From Rhipicephalus microplus (taxonomy: Eukaryota > Arthropoda > Arachnida > Ixodida > Ixodidae), in contig NW_027464602.1 in assembly GCF_043290135.1 (NCBI RefSeq), forward strand, positions 310,001 to 374,000: DNA of 64,000 nt. The letters run 5' to 3'. The position numbers and the translations under genes were made by a program. This document shows, piece by piece, positions 31,716 through 45,704 of the stretch. The number at the start of each line of letters is the position of its first letter. Positions within the stretch are counted from its first letter, which is position 1. Under the pieces are notes generated by a model. That model was given only the letters and a program-made list of their open reading frames with translations. It was not told the DNA's origin and ran no database searches.

Positions 31716-33259
31716 CAAAGCTATCAGCCCAAAGAAAAAAAAGCGCCGCACCACCACCGGGTGGGCTCGAGCCTCCAACTTTTCGGTTAACCGCCGATCA
31801 CGCTAGCCAATTGCGCCACGGAGACAGTCCTGCTTCACTCTCACCACCATCATAACATATCTTCAAAGCTATCAGCCCAAAGAAAAAAAAGCGCCGCACC
31901 ACCACCGGGTGGGCTCAAACTACCAACTTTTCGGTTAACAGCCGACCACGCTAGCGAATTGCGCCACGGAGACAGTCCTGCTTCACTCTCACCACCATCA
32001 TAACATATCTTCAAAGCTATCAGCCCAAAGAAAAAAAAGCGCCGCACCACCACCGGGTGGGCTCGAAACTCCAACCTTTCGGTTAACTGCCGAACGCGCT
32101 AGCCAATGGCGCCACGGAGACAGTCCAGCTCCACTCTTACCACCATTAGAACATATCTTCAAAGCTATCAGCCCAAAGAAAAAAAAAGCGCCGCACCACC
32201 AACGGGTGGACTCGAACCTCCAACTTTCCGGTTAACAGCCGATCACGCTAGCCAATTGCGCCACGGAGACAGTCCTGCTCCACTCTCACCACCATCAGAA
32301 CATATCTTCAAAGCTATCAGCGCAGAGAAAAAAGAAACACACCACCACCGGGTGGGCTCAAACATCCAACTTTTCGGTTAACAGCCGATCACGCTAGCCA
32401 ATTGCGCCACGGAGACAGTCCTGCTCCACTCTCACCACCATCAGAACATATCTTCAAAGCTATCAGCCCACAGAAAAAAAGCGCCGCGCAACCACCGGGT
32501 AGGCTCGAACCTCCAACTTTTCGGTTAACAGCCGATCGCGCTAGCCAATTGCGCCACGGAGACGGTCCTGCTCCACTCTCACCACCATAAGAACATATCT
32601 TCAAAGCTATCAGCCCAAAGAAAAAAAAGCGCCGCACCACCACCGGGTGGGCTCGAACATCCAACCTTTCGGTTAACAGCCGATTGCGCTAGCCAATTGC
32701 CCCACGGAGACAGGGGTGCTCCACTCTCACCACCGTCAGAACATTTCTTCAGAGCTATCACCCCAAATAAAAAAAAAGCGCCGCACCACCACCGGTTGCG
32801 CTCGAACCTCCAACCTTTCGGTTAACAGCCGATCGCGCTAGCCAATTGCGCCACGAAGACAGTCCTGCTCCACTCTCACCACCATCAGAACATATCCTCA
32901 AAGCTATTACCGCAAAGAAAAAAGCAACACACCACTCCCGGAAGGGCTCGAAACTCCAACCTTTCGGTTAACAGCCGATCGCGCTAGCCCATTGCGCTAC
33001 GGATGCAGTCTTGCTCCACTCTCACCATCATCAGAACATATCTTCAAAGCTATCAGCGCAAGGAAAAAAAAAGCGCTGCACCACCACCACGTTGGCTCGA
33101 ACCTCCAACCTTTCGGTTAACAGCCGATCGCGCTAGCCCATTGCGCCACGGAGACAGTCTTGCTCCACTCTCACCACCATCAGAACATATCTTCAAAGCT
33201 ATCAGCGCAAAGAAAAAAGCAACACACCACTCCCGGGAGGGCTCGAAACTCCAACCTTT

Positions 33260-35090
33260 CGGTCAACAGCCGATCGCGCTAGCCAATTGCGCCACGGAGA
33301 CAGTACAGTTCCACTCTCATCACCATCAGAACATATCTTCAAAGCTATCAGCCCAAAGAAAAAAAAGCGCCATACCACCACCGGGTGGGCTCGAACCTCC
33401 GACCTTTTGGTTAACAGCCCATCGCGCTAGCCAATTGCGCCATGAAGACAGTCCTGCACCACTCTCACCACCATCACAACATTCTTCAAAGCTATCAGCC
33501 CAAAGAAAAAAAAGCGCCGCACCACCACCGGGTGGGCTCGAACCTCCAACTTTTCGGTTAACAGCCGATCACGCTAGCCAATTGCGCCACGGAGACAGTC
33601 CTGCTTCAGTTTCACCACCATCAGAACATATCTTCAAAGCTATCAGCACAAAGGAAAAAAAGCGCCCCAGCATCAACGGGTGGGCTCGAACTTCCAACCT
33701 TTCGGTTAACAGCCGATCGCGCTATCCAACTGCGCCAAGGAGACAGTCGTGCTCCACTCTCACCACCATCAGAACATATCATCAAAGCTATCAGCGCAAA
33801 GAAAAAAGCAACACACCACTCCAGGGAGGGCTCGAAACTCCAACCTTTCGGTTAACAGCCGATCGCGCTAGCCAATGGCGCCATGGAGACAGTCCTGCTC
33901 CACTCTTACCACCTTTAGAACATATCTTCAAAGCTATCAGCCCAAAGAAAAAAAGCGCCGCATCACCAACGGGTGGGCTCGAACCTCCAACTTTCCGGTT
34001 AACAGCCGATCACGCTAGCCAATTGCGCCACGTAGACAGTCCTGCTCCACTCTCACCACCATCAGAACATATCTTCAAAGCTATCAACCCAAAGAAAAAA
34101 AAGCGCCGCACCATCACTGGGTGGACTCGAGCCTCCAACTTTTCGGTTAACAGCCGATCACGCTAGCCAATTGCGCCACGGAGACAGTCCTGCTCCACTC
34201 TCACCACCATCAGAACATATCTTCAAAGCTATCAGCCAACAGAAAAAAAGCGCCGCACCACCACCGCGTGGGCTCAAACCTCCAACTTTTCGGTTAACAG
34301 CCGATCACGCTAGTCAATTGCGCCACGGAGACAGTCCTGCTTGACTCTCACCACCATCATAACATATCTTCAAAGCTATCAGCCCAAAGAAAAAAAAAGC
34401 GCTGCACCACCACCGGGTGGGCTCAAACTACCAACTTTTCGGTTAACAGCCGATCACGCTAGCGAATCGTGCCACGGAGACAGTCCTGCTCCCCTCTCAC
34501 CACCATCAGAACATATCTTCAAAGTTATCAGCCCAAAGAAAAAAAGCGCCGAACCACCACCGTGTGGGCTCGAACCTCCAACTTTTCGGTTAACAGCCGA
34601 TCACGCTAGCCCATTGCGCCACGGAGACAGTCCTGCTTCACTCTCACCACCATCATAACATATCTTCAAAGCTATCAGCCCAAAGAAAAAAAAGCGCCGC
34701 ACCACCACCGGGTGGGCTCGAAACTCCAACCTTTCGGTTAACTGCCGATCGCGCTAGCCAATGGCGCCACGGAGACAGTCCTGCTCCACTCTTACCACCA
34801 TTAGAACATATCTTCAAAGCTATCAGCCCAAAGAAAAAAAAAGCGCCGCACCACCAACGGGTGGACTCGAACCTCCAACTATCCGGTTAACAGCCGATCA
34901 CGCTAGCCAATTGCGCCACGGAGACAGTCCTGCTCCACTCTCACCACCATCAGAACATATCTTCAAAGCTATCAGCACAAAGAAAAAAAAGCGCCCCAGC
35001 ATCACCGGGTGGGCTCGAACTTCCAACCCTTCGGTTAACAGCCGATCGCGCTAGCCAGCTGCGCCAAGGAGACAGTCGTGCTCCACTCTC
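33260..35090. repeat. 10.6-kb-offset block, copy 1
   Basis: About 12 units with the rare GTACAGTTCCACTCTCATC spacer and CATATCATC variant; matches 43874-45704 at offset 10614. Confidence 0.75.
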
Positions 35091-35284
35091 ACCACCATCA
35101 GAACATATCTTCAAAGCTATCAGCGCAAAGAAAAAAGCAACACACCACTCCAGGGAGGGCTCGAAACTCCAACCTTTCGGGTAACAGCCGATCGCGCTAG
35201 CCAATGGCGCCACGGAGACAGTCCTGCTCCACTCTTTCCACCATTAGAACATATCTTCAAAGCTATAAGCCCACAGAAAAAAAA

Positions 35285-37199
35285 GCGCCGCACAACCACT
35301 GGGTGGGCTCGAACCTCCAACTTTTCGGTTAACAGCCGATCACGCTAGCCAATTGCGCCACGGAGACAGTCCTGCTTCACTCTCACCACCATCATAACAT
35401 ATCTTCAAAGCTATTAGCCCAAAGAAAAAAAAAGCGCCGCACCACCACCGGGTGGGCTCAAACTACCAACTTTTCGGTTAACAGCCGATCACGCTAGCGA
35501 ATTGCGCACGGAGACAGTCCTGCTCCACTCTCACCACCATCAGAACATATATTCAAAGCTATCAGCCCAAAGAAAAAAAGCGCCGCACCACCACCGTGTG
35601 GGCTCGAACCTCCAACTTTTCGGTTAACAGCCGATCACGCTAGCCAATTGCGCCACGGAGACAGTCCTGCTTCACTCTCACCACCATCATACCGTATCTT
35701 CAAAGCTATCAGCCCAAAGAAAAAAAAGCGCCGCACCACCACCGGGTGGGCTCGAAACTCCAACCTTTCGGTTAACTGCCGATCGCGCTAGCCAATGGCG
35801 CCACGGAGACAGTCCTGCTCCACTCTTACCACCATTAGAACATATCTTCAAAGCTATCAGCCCGAAGAAAAAAAAAGCGCCGCACCACCAACGGGTGGAC
35901 TAGAACCTCCAACTTTCCGGTTAACAGCCGATCACGCTAGCCAATTGCGCCACGGAGACAGTCCTGCTCCACTCTCACCACCATCAGAACTTATCTTCAA
36001 AGCTATCAGCACAAAGAAAAAAAAGCGCCCCAGCATCACCGGGTGGGCTCGAAATTCCAACCTTTCGGTTAACAGCCAATCGCGCTAGCCAGCTGGGCCA
36101 AGGAGACAGTCGTGCTCCACTCTCACCACCATCAGAACATATCTTCAAAGCTATCAGCCCACAGAAAAAAAAGCGCCGCACCACCACCGGGTGGGCTCGA
36201 ACCTCCAACTTTTCGGTTAACAACCGATCACGCTAGCCAATTGCGCCACGGAGACAGTCCTGCTTCACTCTCACCACCATCATAACATATCTTCAAAGCT
36301 ATCAGCCCAAAGAAAAAAAGCGCCGCACCACCACCGGGTGGGCTCAAACTACTGCTTTTCGGTTAACAGCCGATCACGCTAGCGAATTGCGCACGGAGAC
36401 AGTCCTGCTCCACTCTCACCACCATCAGAACATATATTCAAAGCTATCAGCCCAAAGAAAAAAAAGCGCCGCACCACCACCCGGTGGGCTCGAACCTCCA
36501 ACTTTTCGGTTAACAGCCGATCACGCTAGCCAATTGCGCCACGGAGACAGTCCTGCTTCACTCTCACCACCATCATACCATATCTTCAAAGCTATCAGCC
36601 CAAAGAAAAAAAAAGCGCCGCACCACCACCGGGTGGGCTCGAAACTCCAACCTTTCGGTTAACTGCCGATCGCGCTAGCCAATGGCGCCACGGAGACAGT
36701 CCTGCTCCACTCTTACCACCATTAGAACATATCTTCAAAGCTATCAGCCCGAAGAAAAAAAGCGCCGCACCACCAACGGGTGGACTCGAACCTCCAACTT
36801 TCCGGTTAACAGCCGATCACGCTAGCCAATTGCGCCACGGAGACAGTCTTGCTCCACTCTCACCACCGTCAGAACATATCTTCAAAGCTATCAGCGCAGA
36901 AATAAAAGCAACACACCACTCCAGGAGGGCTCGAAACTCCAACCTTTCGGTTAACAGCCGATCGCGCTAGCCAATGGCGCCACGGAGACAGTTCTGCTCC
37001 ACTCTCACCATTAGAACATATCTTCAAAGCTATCAGCAGAAAGAAACAAAAGCGCCGCACCACCAACGGGTGGGCTCGAACCTCCAACTTTCCGGTTAAC
37101 AGCCGATCACGCTAGCCAATTGCGCCACGGAGACAGTCCTGCTCCACTCTCACCACCATCAGAACATATCTTCAAAGCTATCAGCCCAAAGAAAAAAAA
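35285..37199. repeat. 1915-bp tandem duplication, copy 1
   Basis: Thirteen units, directly followed by a second copy; both begin at GCGCCGCACAACCACTGGG. Confidence 0.78.
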
Positions 37200-40146
37200 G
37201 CGCCGCACAACCACTGGGTGGGCTCGAACCTCCAACTTTTCGGTTAACAGCCGATCACGCTAGCCAATTGCGCCACGGAGACAGTCCTGCTTCACTCTCA
37301 CCACCATCATAACATATCTTCAAAGCTATTAGCCCAAAGAAAAAAAAAGCGCCGCACCACCACCGGGTGGGCTCAAACTACCAACTTTTCGGTTAACAGC
37401 CGATCACGCTAGCGAATTGCGCACGGAGAAAGTCCTGCTCCACTCTCACCACCATCAGAACATATATTCAAAGCTATCAGCCCAAAGAAAAAAAGCGCCG
37501 CACCACCACCGTGTGGGCTCGAACCTCCAACTTTTCGGTTAACAGCCGATCACGCTAGCCAATTGCGCCACGGAGACAGTCCTGCTTCACTCTCACCACC
37601 ATCATACCGTATCTTCAAAGCTATCAGCCCAAAGAAAAAAAAGTGCCGCACCACCACCGGGTGGGCTCGAAACTCCAACCTTTCGGTTAACTGCCGATCG
37701 CGCTAGCCAATGGCGCTACGGAGACAGTCCTGCTCCACTCTTACTACCATTAGAACATATCTTCAAAGCTATCAGCCCGAAGAAAAAAAAGCGCCGCACC
37801 ACCAACGGGTGGACTCGAACCTCCAACTTTCCGGTTAACAGCCGATCACGCTAGCCAATTGCGCCACGGAGACAGTCCTGCTCCACTCTCACCACCATCA
37901 GAACTTATCTTCAAAGCTATCAGCACAAAGAAAAAAAAAGCGCCCCAGCATCACCGGGTGGGCTCGAAATTCCAACCTTTCGGTTAACAGCCAATCGCGC
38001 TAGCCAGCTGGGCCAAGGAGACAGTCGTGCTCCACTCTCACCACCATCAGAACATATCTTCAAAGCTATCAGCCCACAGAAAAAAAAGCGCCGCACCACC
38101 ACCGGGTGGGCTCGAACCTCCAACTTTTCGGTTAACAACCGATCACGCTAGCCAATTGCGCCACGGAGACAGTCCTGCTTCACTCTCACCACCATCATAA
38201 CATATCTTCAAAGCTATCAGCCCAAAGAAAAAAAAGCGCCGCACCACCACCGGGTGGGCTCAAACTACTGCTTTTCGGTTAACAGCCGATCACGCTAGCG
38301 AATTGCGCACGGAGACAGTCCTGCTCCACTCTCACCACCATCAGAACATATATTCAAAGCTATCAGCCCAAAGAAAAAAAAGCGCCGCACCACCACCCGG
38401 TGGGCTCGAACCTACAACTTTTCGGTTAACAGCCGATCACGCTAGCCAATTGCGCCACGGAGACAGTCCTGCTTCACTCTCACCACCATCATACCATATC
38501 TTCAAAGCTATCAGCCCAAAGAAAAAAAAGCGCCGCACCACCACCGGGTGGGCTCGAAACTCCAACCTTTCGGTTAACTGCCGATCGCGCTAGCCAATGG
38601 CGCCACGGAGACAGTCCTGCTCCACTCTTACCACCATTAGAACATATCTTCAAAGCTATCAGCCCGAAGAAAAAAAGCGCCGCACCACCAACGGGTGGAC
38701 TCGAACCTCCAACTTTCCGGTTAACAGCCGATCACGCTAGCCAATTGCGCCACGGAGACAGTCTTGCTCCACTCTCACCACCGTCAGAACATATCTTCAA
38801 AGCTATCAGCGCAGAAATAAAAGCAACACACCACTCCAGGAGGGCTCGAAACTCCAACCTTTCGGTTAACAGCCGATCGCGCTAGCCAATGGCGCCACGG
38901 AGACAGTCCTGCTCCACTCTCACCATTAGAACATATCTTCAAAGCTATCAGCAGAAAGAAACAAAAGCGCCGCACCACCAACGGGTGGGCTCGAACCTCC
39001 AACTTTCCGGTTAACAGCCGATCACGCTAGCCAATTGCGCCACGGAGACAGTCCTGCTCCACTCTCACCACCATCAGAACATATCTTCAAAGCTATCAGC
39101 CCAAAGAAAAAAAAGCGCCGCACCACCACCGGGTGGGCTCGAGCCTCCAACTTTTCGGTTAACCACCGATCACGCTAGCCAATTGCGCCACGGAGACAGT
39201 CCTGCTCCACTCTCACCACCATCAGAACATATCTTCAAAGCTATCAGCCCACAGAAAAAAAAGCGCCGCACCACCACAGAGTGGGCTCGAACCTCCATCT
39301 TTTCGGTTAACAACCGATCACGCTAGCCAATTGCGCCACGGAGACAGTCCTGCTTCACTCTCACCACCATCATAACATATCTTCAAAGCTATCAGCCCAA
39401 AGAAAAAAAAAGCGCCGCACCACCACCGGGTGGGCTCAAACTACCAACTTTTCGGTTAACAGCCGACCACGCTAGCGAATTGCGCCACGGAGACAGTCCT
39501 GCTTCACTCTCACCACCATCATAACATATCTTCAAAGCTATCAGCCCAAGGAAAAAAAAGCGCCGCACCACCACCGGGTGGGCTCGAAACTCCAACCTTT
39601 CGGTTAACTGCCGAACGCGCTAGCCAATGGCGCCACGGAGACAGTCCAGCTCCACTCTTACCACCATTAGAACATATCTTCAAAGCTATCAGCCCAAAGA
39701 AAAAAAAAGCGCCGCACCACCAACGGGTGGACTCGAACCTCCAACTTTCCGGTTAACAGCCGATCACGCTAGCCAATTGCGCCACGGAGACAGTCTTGCT
39801 CCACTCTCACCACCGTCAGAACATATCTTCAAAGCTATCAGCGCAGAAATAAAAGCAACACACCACTCCAGGAGGGCTCGAAACTCCAACCTTTCGGTTA
39901 ACAGCCGATCGCGCTAGCCAATGGCGCCACGGAGACAGTCCTGCTCCACTCTCACCATTAGAACATATCTTCAAAGCTATCAGCAGAAAGAAACAAAAGC
40001 GCCGCACCACCAACGGGTGGGCTCGAACCTCCAACTTTCCGGTTAACAGCCGATCACGCTAGCCAATTGCGCCACGGAGACAGTCCTGCTCCACTCTCAC
40101 CACCATCAGAACATATCTTCAAAGCTATCAGCCCAAAGAAAAAAAA
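37200..40146. repeat. About 2.95-kb tandem duplication, copy 1
   Basis: Twenty units; its first 1915 bp is itself the second copy of the preceding duplication, so the events are nested. It carries the CTCTCACCATTAG spacer deletion and GCAGAAATAAAAGC variants. Confidence 0.78.
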
Positions 40147-43091
40147 GCGCCGCACAACCACTGGGTGGGCTCGAACCTCCAACTTTTCGGTTAACAGCCG
40201 ATCACGCTAGCCAATTGCGCCACGGAGACAGTCCTGCTTCACTCTCACCACCATCATAACATATCTTCAAAGCTATTAGCCCAAAGAAAAAAAAAGCGCC
40301 GCACCACCACCGGGTGGGCTCAAACTACCAACTTTTCGGTTAACAGCCGATCACGCTAGCGAATTGCGCACGGAGACAGTCCTGCTCCACTCTCACCACC
40401 ATCAGAACATATATTCAAAGCTATCAGCCCAAAGAAAAAAAGCGCCGCACCACCACCGTGTGGGCTCGAACCTCCAACTTTTCGGTTAACAGCCGATCAC
40501 GCTAGCCAATTGCGCCACGGAGACAGTCCTGCTTCACTCTCACCACCATCATACCGTATCTTCAAAGCTATCAGCCCAAAGAAAAAAAAGCGCCGCACCA
40601 CCACCGGGTGGGCTCGAAACTCCAACCTTTCGGTTAACTGCCGATCGCGCTAGCCAATGGCGCTACGGAGACAGTCCTGCTCCACTCTTACCACCATTAG
40701 AACATATCTTCAAAGCTATCAGCCCGAAGAAAAAAAAGCGCCGCACCACCAACGGGTGGACTCGAACCTCCAACTTTCCGGTTAACAGCCGATCACGCTA
40801 GCCAATTGCGCCACGGAGACAGTCCTGCTCCACTCTCACCACCATCAGAACTTATCTTCAAAGCTATCAGCACAAAGAAAAAAAAGCGCCCCAGCATCAC
40901 CGGGTGGGCTCGAAATTCCAACCTTTCGGTTAACAGCCAATCGCGCTAGCCAGCTGGGCCAAGGAGACAGTCGTGCTCCACTCTCACCACCATCAGAACA
41001 TATCTTCAAAGCTATCAGCCCACAGAAAAAAAAGCGCCGCACCACCACCGGGTGGGCTCGAACCTCCAACTTTTCGGTTAACAACCGATCACGCTAGCCA
41101 ATTGCGCCACGGAGACAGTCCTGCTTCACTCTCACCACCATCATAACATATCTTCAAAGCTATCAGCCCAAAGAAAAAAAAGCGCCGCACCACCACCGGG
41201 TGGGCTCAAACTACTGCTTTTCGGTTAACAGCCGATCACGCTAGCGAATTGCGCACGGAGACAGTCCTGCTCCACTCTCACCACCATCAGAACATATATT
41301 CAAAGCTATCAGCCCAAAGAAAAAAAAGCGCCGCACCACCACCCGGTGGGCTCGAACCTCCAACTTTTCGGTTAACAGCCGATCACGCTAGCCAATTGCG
41401 CCACGGAGACAGTCCTGCTTCACTCTCACCACCATCATACCATATCTTCAAAGCTATCAGCCCAAAGAAAAAAAAGCGCCGCACCACCACCGGGTGGGCT
41501 CGAAACTCCAACCTTTCGGTTAACTGCCGATCGCGCTAGCCAATGGCGCCACGGAGACAGTCCTGCTCCACTCTTACCACCATTAGAACATATCTTCAAA
41601 GCTATCAGCCCGAAGAAAAAAAGCGCCGCACCACCAACGGGTGGACTCGAACCTCCAACTTTCCGGTTAACAGCCGATCACGCTAGCCAATTGCGCCACG
41701 GAGACAGTCTTGCTCCACTCTCACCACCGTCAGAACATATCTTCAAAGCTATCAGCGCAGAAATAAAAGCAACACACCACTCCAGGAGGGCTCGAAACTC
41801 CAACCTTTCGGTTAACAGCCGATCGCGCTAGCCAATGGCGCCACGGAGACAGTCCTGCTCCACTCTCACCATTAGAACATATCTTCAAAGCTATCAGCAG
41901 AAAGAAACAAAAGCGCCGCACCACCAACGGGTGGGCTCGAACCTCCAACTTTCCGGTTAACAGCCGATCACGCTAGCCAATTGCGCCACGGAGACAGTCC
42001 TGCTCCACTCTCACCACCATCAGAACATATCTTCAAAGCTATCAGCCCAAAGAAAAAAAAGCGCCGCACCACCACCGGGTGGGCTCGAGCCTCCAACTTT
42101 TCGGTTAACCGCCGATCACGCTAGCCAATTGCGCCACGGAGACAGTCCTGCTCCACTCTCACCACCATCAGAACATATCTTCAAAGCTATCAGCCCACAG
42201 AAAAAAAAGCGCCGCACCACCACAGAGTGGGCTCGAATCTCCAACTTTTCGGTTAACAACCGATCACGCTAGCCAATTGCGCCACGGAGACAGTCCTGCT
42301 TCACTCTCACCACCATCATAACATATCTTCAAAGCTATCAGCCCAAAGAAAAAAAAAGCGCCGCACCACCACCGGGTGGGCTCAAACTACCAACTTTTCG
42401 GTTAACAGCCGACCACGCTAGCGAATTGCGCCACGGAGACAGTCCTGCTTCACTCTCACCACCATCATAACATATCTTCAAAGCTATCAGCCCAAAGAAA
42501 AAAAAGCGCCGCACCACCACCGGGTGGGCTCGAAACTCCAACCTTTCGGTTAACTGCCGAACGCGCTAGCCAATGGCGCCACGGAGACAGTCCAGCTCCA
42601 CTCTTACCACCATTAGAACATATCTTCAAAGCTATCAGCCCAAAGAAAAAAAAGCGCCGCACCACCAACGGGTGGACTCGAACCTCCAACTTTCCGGTTA
42701 ACAGCCGATCACGCTAACCAATTGCGCCACGGAGACAGTCTTGCTCCACTCTCACCACCGTCAGAACATATCTTCAAAGCTATCAGCGCAGAAATAAAAG
42801 CAACACACCACTCCAGGAGGGCTCGAAACTCCAACCTTTCGGTTAACAGCCGATCGCGCTAGCCAATGGCGCCACGGAGACAGTCCTGCTCCACTCTCAC
42901 CATTAGAACATATCTTCAAAGCTATCAGCAGAAAGAAACAAAAGCGCCGCACCACCAACGGGTGGGCTCGAACCTCCGACTTTCCGGTTAACAGCCGATC
43001 ACGCTAGACAATTGCGCCACGGAGACAGTCCTGCTCCACTCTCACCACCATCAGAACATATCTTCAAAGCTATCAGCCCAAAGAAAAAAAA
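40147..43091. repeat. About 2.95-kb tandem duplication, copy 2
   Basis: Contiguous with copy 1; landmarks shift by 2946. Its last 1031 bp (42061-43091) is repeated once more from 43092. Confidence 0.78.
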
Positions 43092-43800
43092 GCGCCGCAC
43101 CACCACCGGGTGGGCTCGAGCCTCCAACTTTTCGGTTAACCGCCGATCACGCTAGCCAATTGCGCCACGGAGACAGTCCTGCTCCACTCTCACCACCATC
43201 AGAACATATCTTCAAAGCTATCAGCCCACAGAAAAAAAAGCGCCGCACCACCACAGAGTGGGCTCGAACCTCCAACTTTTCGGTTAACAACCGATCACGC
43301 TAGCCAATTGCGCCACGGAGACAGTCCTGCTTCACTCTCACCACCATCATAACATATCTTCAAAGCTATCAGCCCAAAGAAAAAAAAAGCGCCGCACCAC
43401 CACCGGGTGGGCTCAAACTACCAACTTTTCGGTTAACAGCCGACCACGCTAGCGAATTGCGCCACGGAGACAGTCCTGCTTCACTCTCACCACCATCATA
43501 ACATATCTTCAAAGCTATCAGCCCAAAGAAAAAAAAGCGCCGCACCACCACCGGGTGGGCTCGAAACTCCAATCTTTCGGTTAACTGCCGAACGCGCTAG
43601 CCAATGGCGCCACGGAGACAGTCCAGCTCCACTCTTACCACCATTAGAACATATCTTCAAAGCTATCAGCCCAAAGAAAAAAAAAGCGCCGCACCACCAA
43701 CGGGTGGACTCGAACCTCCAACTTTCCGGTTAACAGCCGATCACGCTAGCCAATTGCGCCACGGAGACAGTCCTGCTCCACTCTCACCACCATCAGAACA
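43092..43800. repeat. Partial third copy at 1031-bp offset
   Basis: Repeats 42061-42769 (seven-unit period, incomplete), including the CACAGAGTGGG variant. It then switches to other units near 43.8 kb. Confidence 0.72.
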
Positions 43801-43873
43801 TATCTTCAAAGCTATCAGCGCAGAGAAAAAAGCAACACACCACCACCGGGTGGGCTCAAACATCCAACTTTTC

Positions 43874-45704
43874 GGTCAACAGCCGATCGCGCTAGCCAAT
43901 TGCGCCACGGAGACAGTACAGTTCCACTCTCATCACCATCAGAACATATCTTCAAAGCTATCAGCCCAAAGAAAAAAAAGCGCCATACCACCACCGGGTG
44001 GGCTCGAACCTCCGACCTTTTGGTTAACAGCCCATCGCGCTAGCCAATTGCGCCATGAAGACAGTCCTGCACCACTCTCACCACCATCACAACATTCTTC
44101 AAAGCTATCAGCCCAAAGAAAAAAAAGCGCCGCACCACCACCGGGTGGGCTCGAACCTCCAACTTTTCGGTTAACAGCCGATCAAGCTAGCCAATTGCGC
44201 CACGGAGACAGTCCTGCTTCAGTTTCACCACCATCAGAACATATCTTCAAAGCTATCAGCACAAAGAAAAAAAAGCGCCCCAGCATCAACGGGTGGGCTC
44301 GAACTTCCAACCTTTCGGTTAACAGCCGATCGCGCTATCCAACTGCGCCAAGGAGACAGTCGTGCTCCACTCTCACCACCATCAGAACATATCATCAAAG
44401 CTATCAGCGCAAAGAAAAAAGCAACACACCACTCCAGGGAGGGCTCGAAACTCCAACCTTTCGGTTAACAGCCGATCGCGCTAGCCAATGGCGCCATGGA
44501 GACAGTCCTGCTCCACTCTTACCACCTTTAGAACATATCTTCAAAGCTATCAGCCCAAAGAAAAAAAAGCGCCGCATCACCAACGGGTGGGCTCGAACCT
44601 CCAACTTTCCGGTTAACAGCCGATCACGCTAGCCAATTGCGCCACGGAGACAGTCCTGCTCCACTCTCACCACCATCAGAACATATCTTCAAAGCTATCA
44701 ACCCAAAGAAAAAAAAGCGCCGCACCATCACTGGGTGGACTCGAGCCTCCAACTTTTCGGTTAACAGCCGATCACGCTAGCCAATTGCGCCACGGAGACA
44801 GTCCTGCTCCACTCTCACCACCATCAGAACATATCTTCAAAGCTATCAGCCAACAGAAAAAAAGCGCCGCACCACCACCGCGTGGGCTCAAACCTCCAAC
44901 TTTTCGGTTAACAGCCGATCACGCTAGTCAATTGCGCCACGGAGACAGTCCTGCTTGACTCTCACCATCATCATAACATATCTTCAAAGCTATCAGCCCA
45001 AAGAAAAAAAAAGCGCCGCACCACCACCGGGTGGGCTCAAACTACCAACTTTTCGGTTAACAGCCGATCACGCTAGCGAATCGCGCCACGGAGACAGTCC
45101 TGCTCCCCTCTCACCACCATCAGAACATATCTTCAAAGTTATCAGCCCAAAGAAAAAAAGCGCCGAACCACCACCGTATGGGCTCGAACCTCCAACTTTT
45201 CGGTTAACAGCCGATCACGCTAGCCCATTGCGCCACGGAGACAGTCCTGCTTCACTCTCACCACCATCATAACATATCTTCAAAGCTATCAGCCCAAAGA
45301 AAAAAAAGCGCCGCACCACCACCGGGTGGGCTCGAAACTCCAACCTTTCGGTTAACTGCCGATCGCGCTAGCCAATGGCGCCACGGAGACAGTCCTGCTC
45401 CACTCTTACCACCATTAGAACATATCTTCAAAGCTATCAGCCCAAAGAAAAAAAAGCGCCGCACCACCAACGGGTGGACTCGAACCTCCAACTATCCGGT
45501 TAACAGCCGATCACGCTAGCCAATTGCGCCACGGAGACAGTCCTGCTCCACTCTCACCACCATCAGAACATATCTTCAAAGCTATCAGCACAAAGAAAAA
45601 AAATCGCCCCAGCATCACCGGGTGGGCTCGAACTTCCAACCTTTCGGTTAACAGCCGATCGCGCTAGCCAGCTGCGCCAAGGAGACAGTCGTGCTCCACT
45701 CTCA
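43874..45704. repeat. 10.6-kb-offset block, copy 2
   Basis: Partner of 33260-35090; the match ends at an irregular junction near 45705. Confidence 0.75.

Noticed and set aside
33003..34166. 387-codon plus-strand frame as a repeat-protein gene
   Set aside because: It is antisense to tandem tRNA-like units; the repeat is exactly the DNA unit, similar frames appear on both strands, and no promoter, intron structure or domain is visible.
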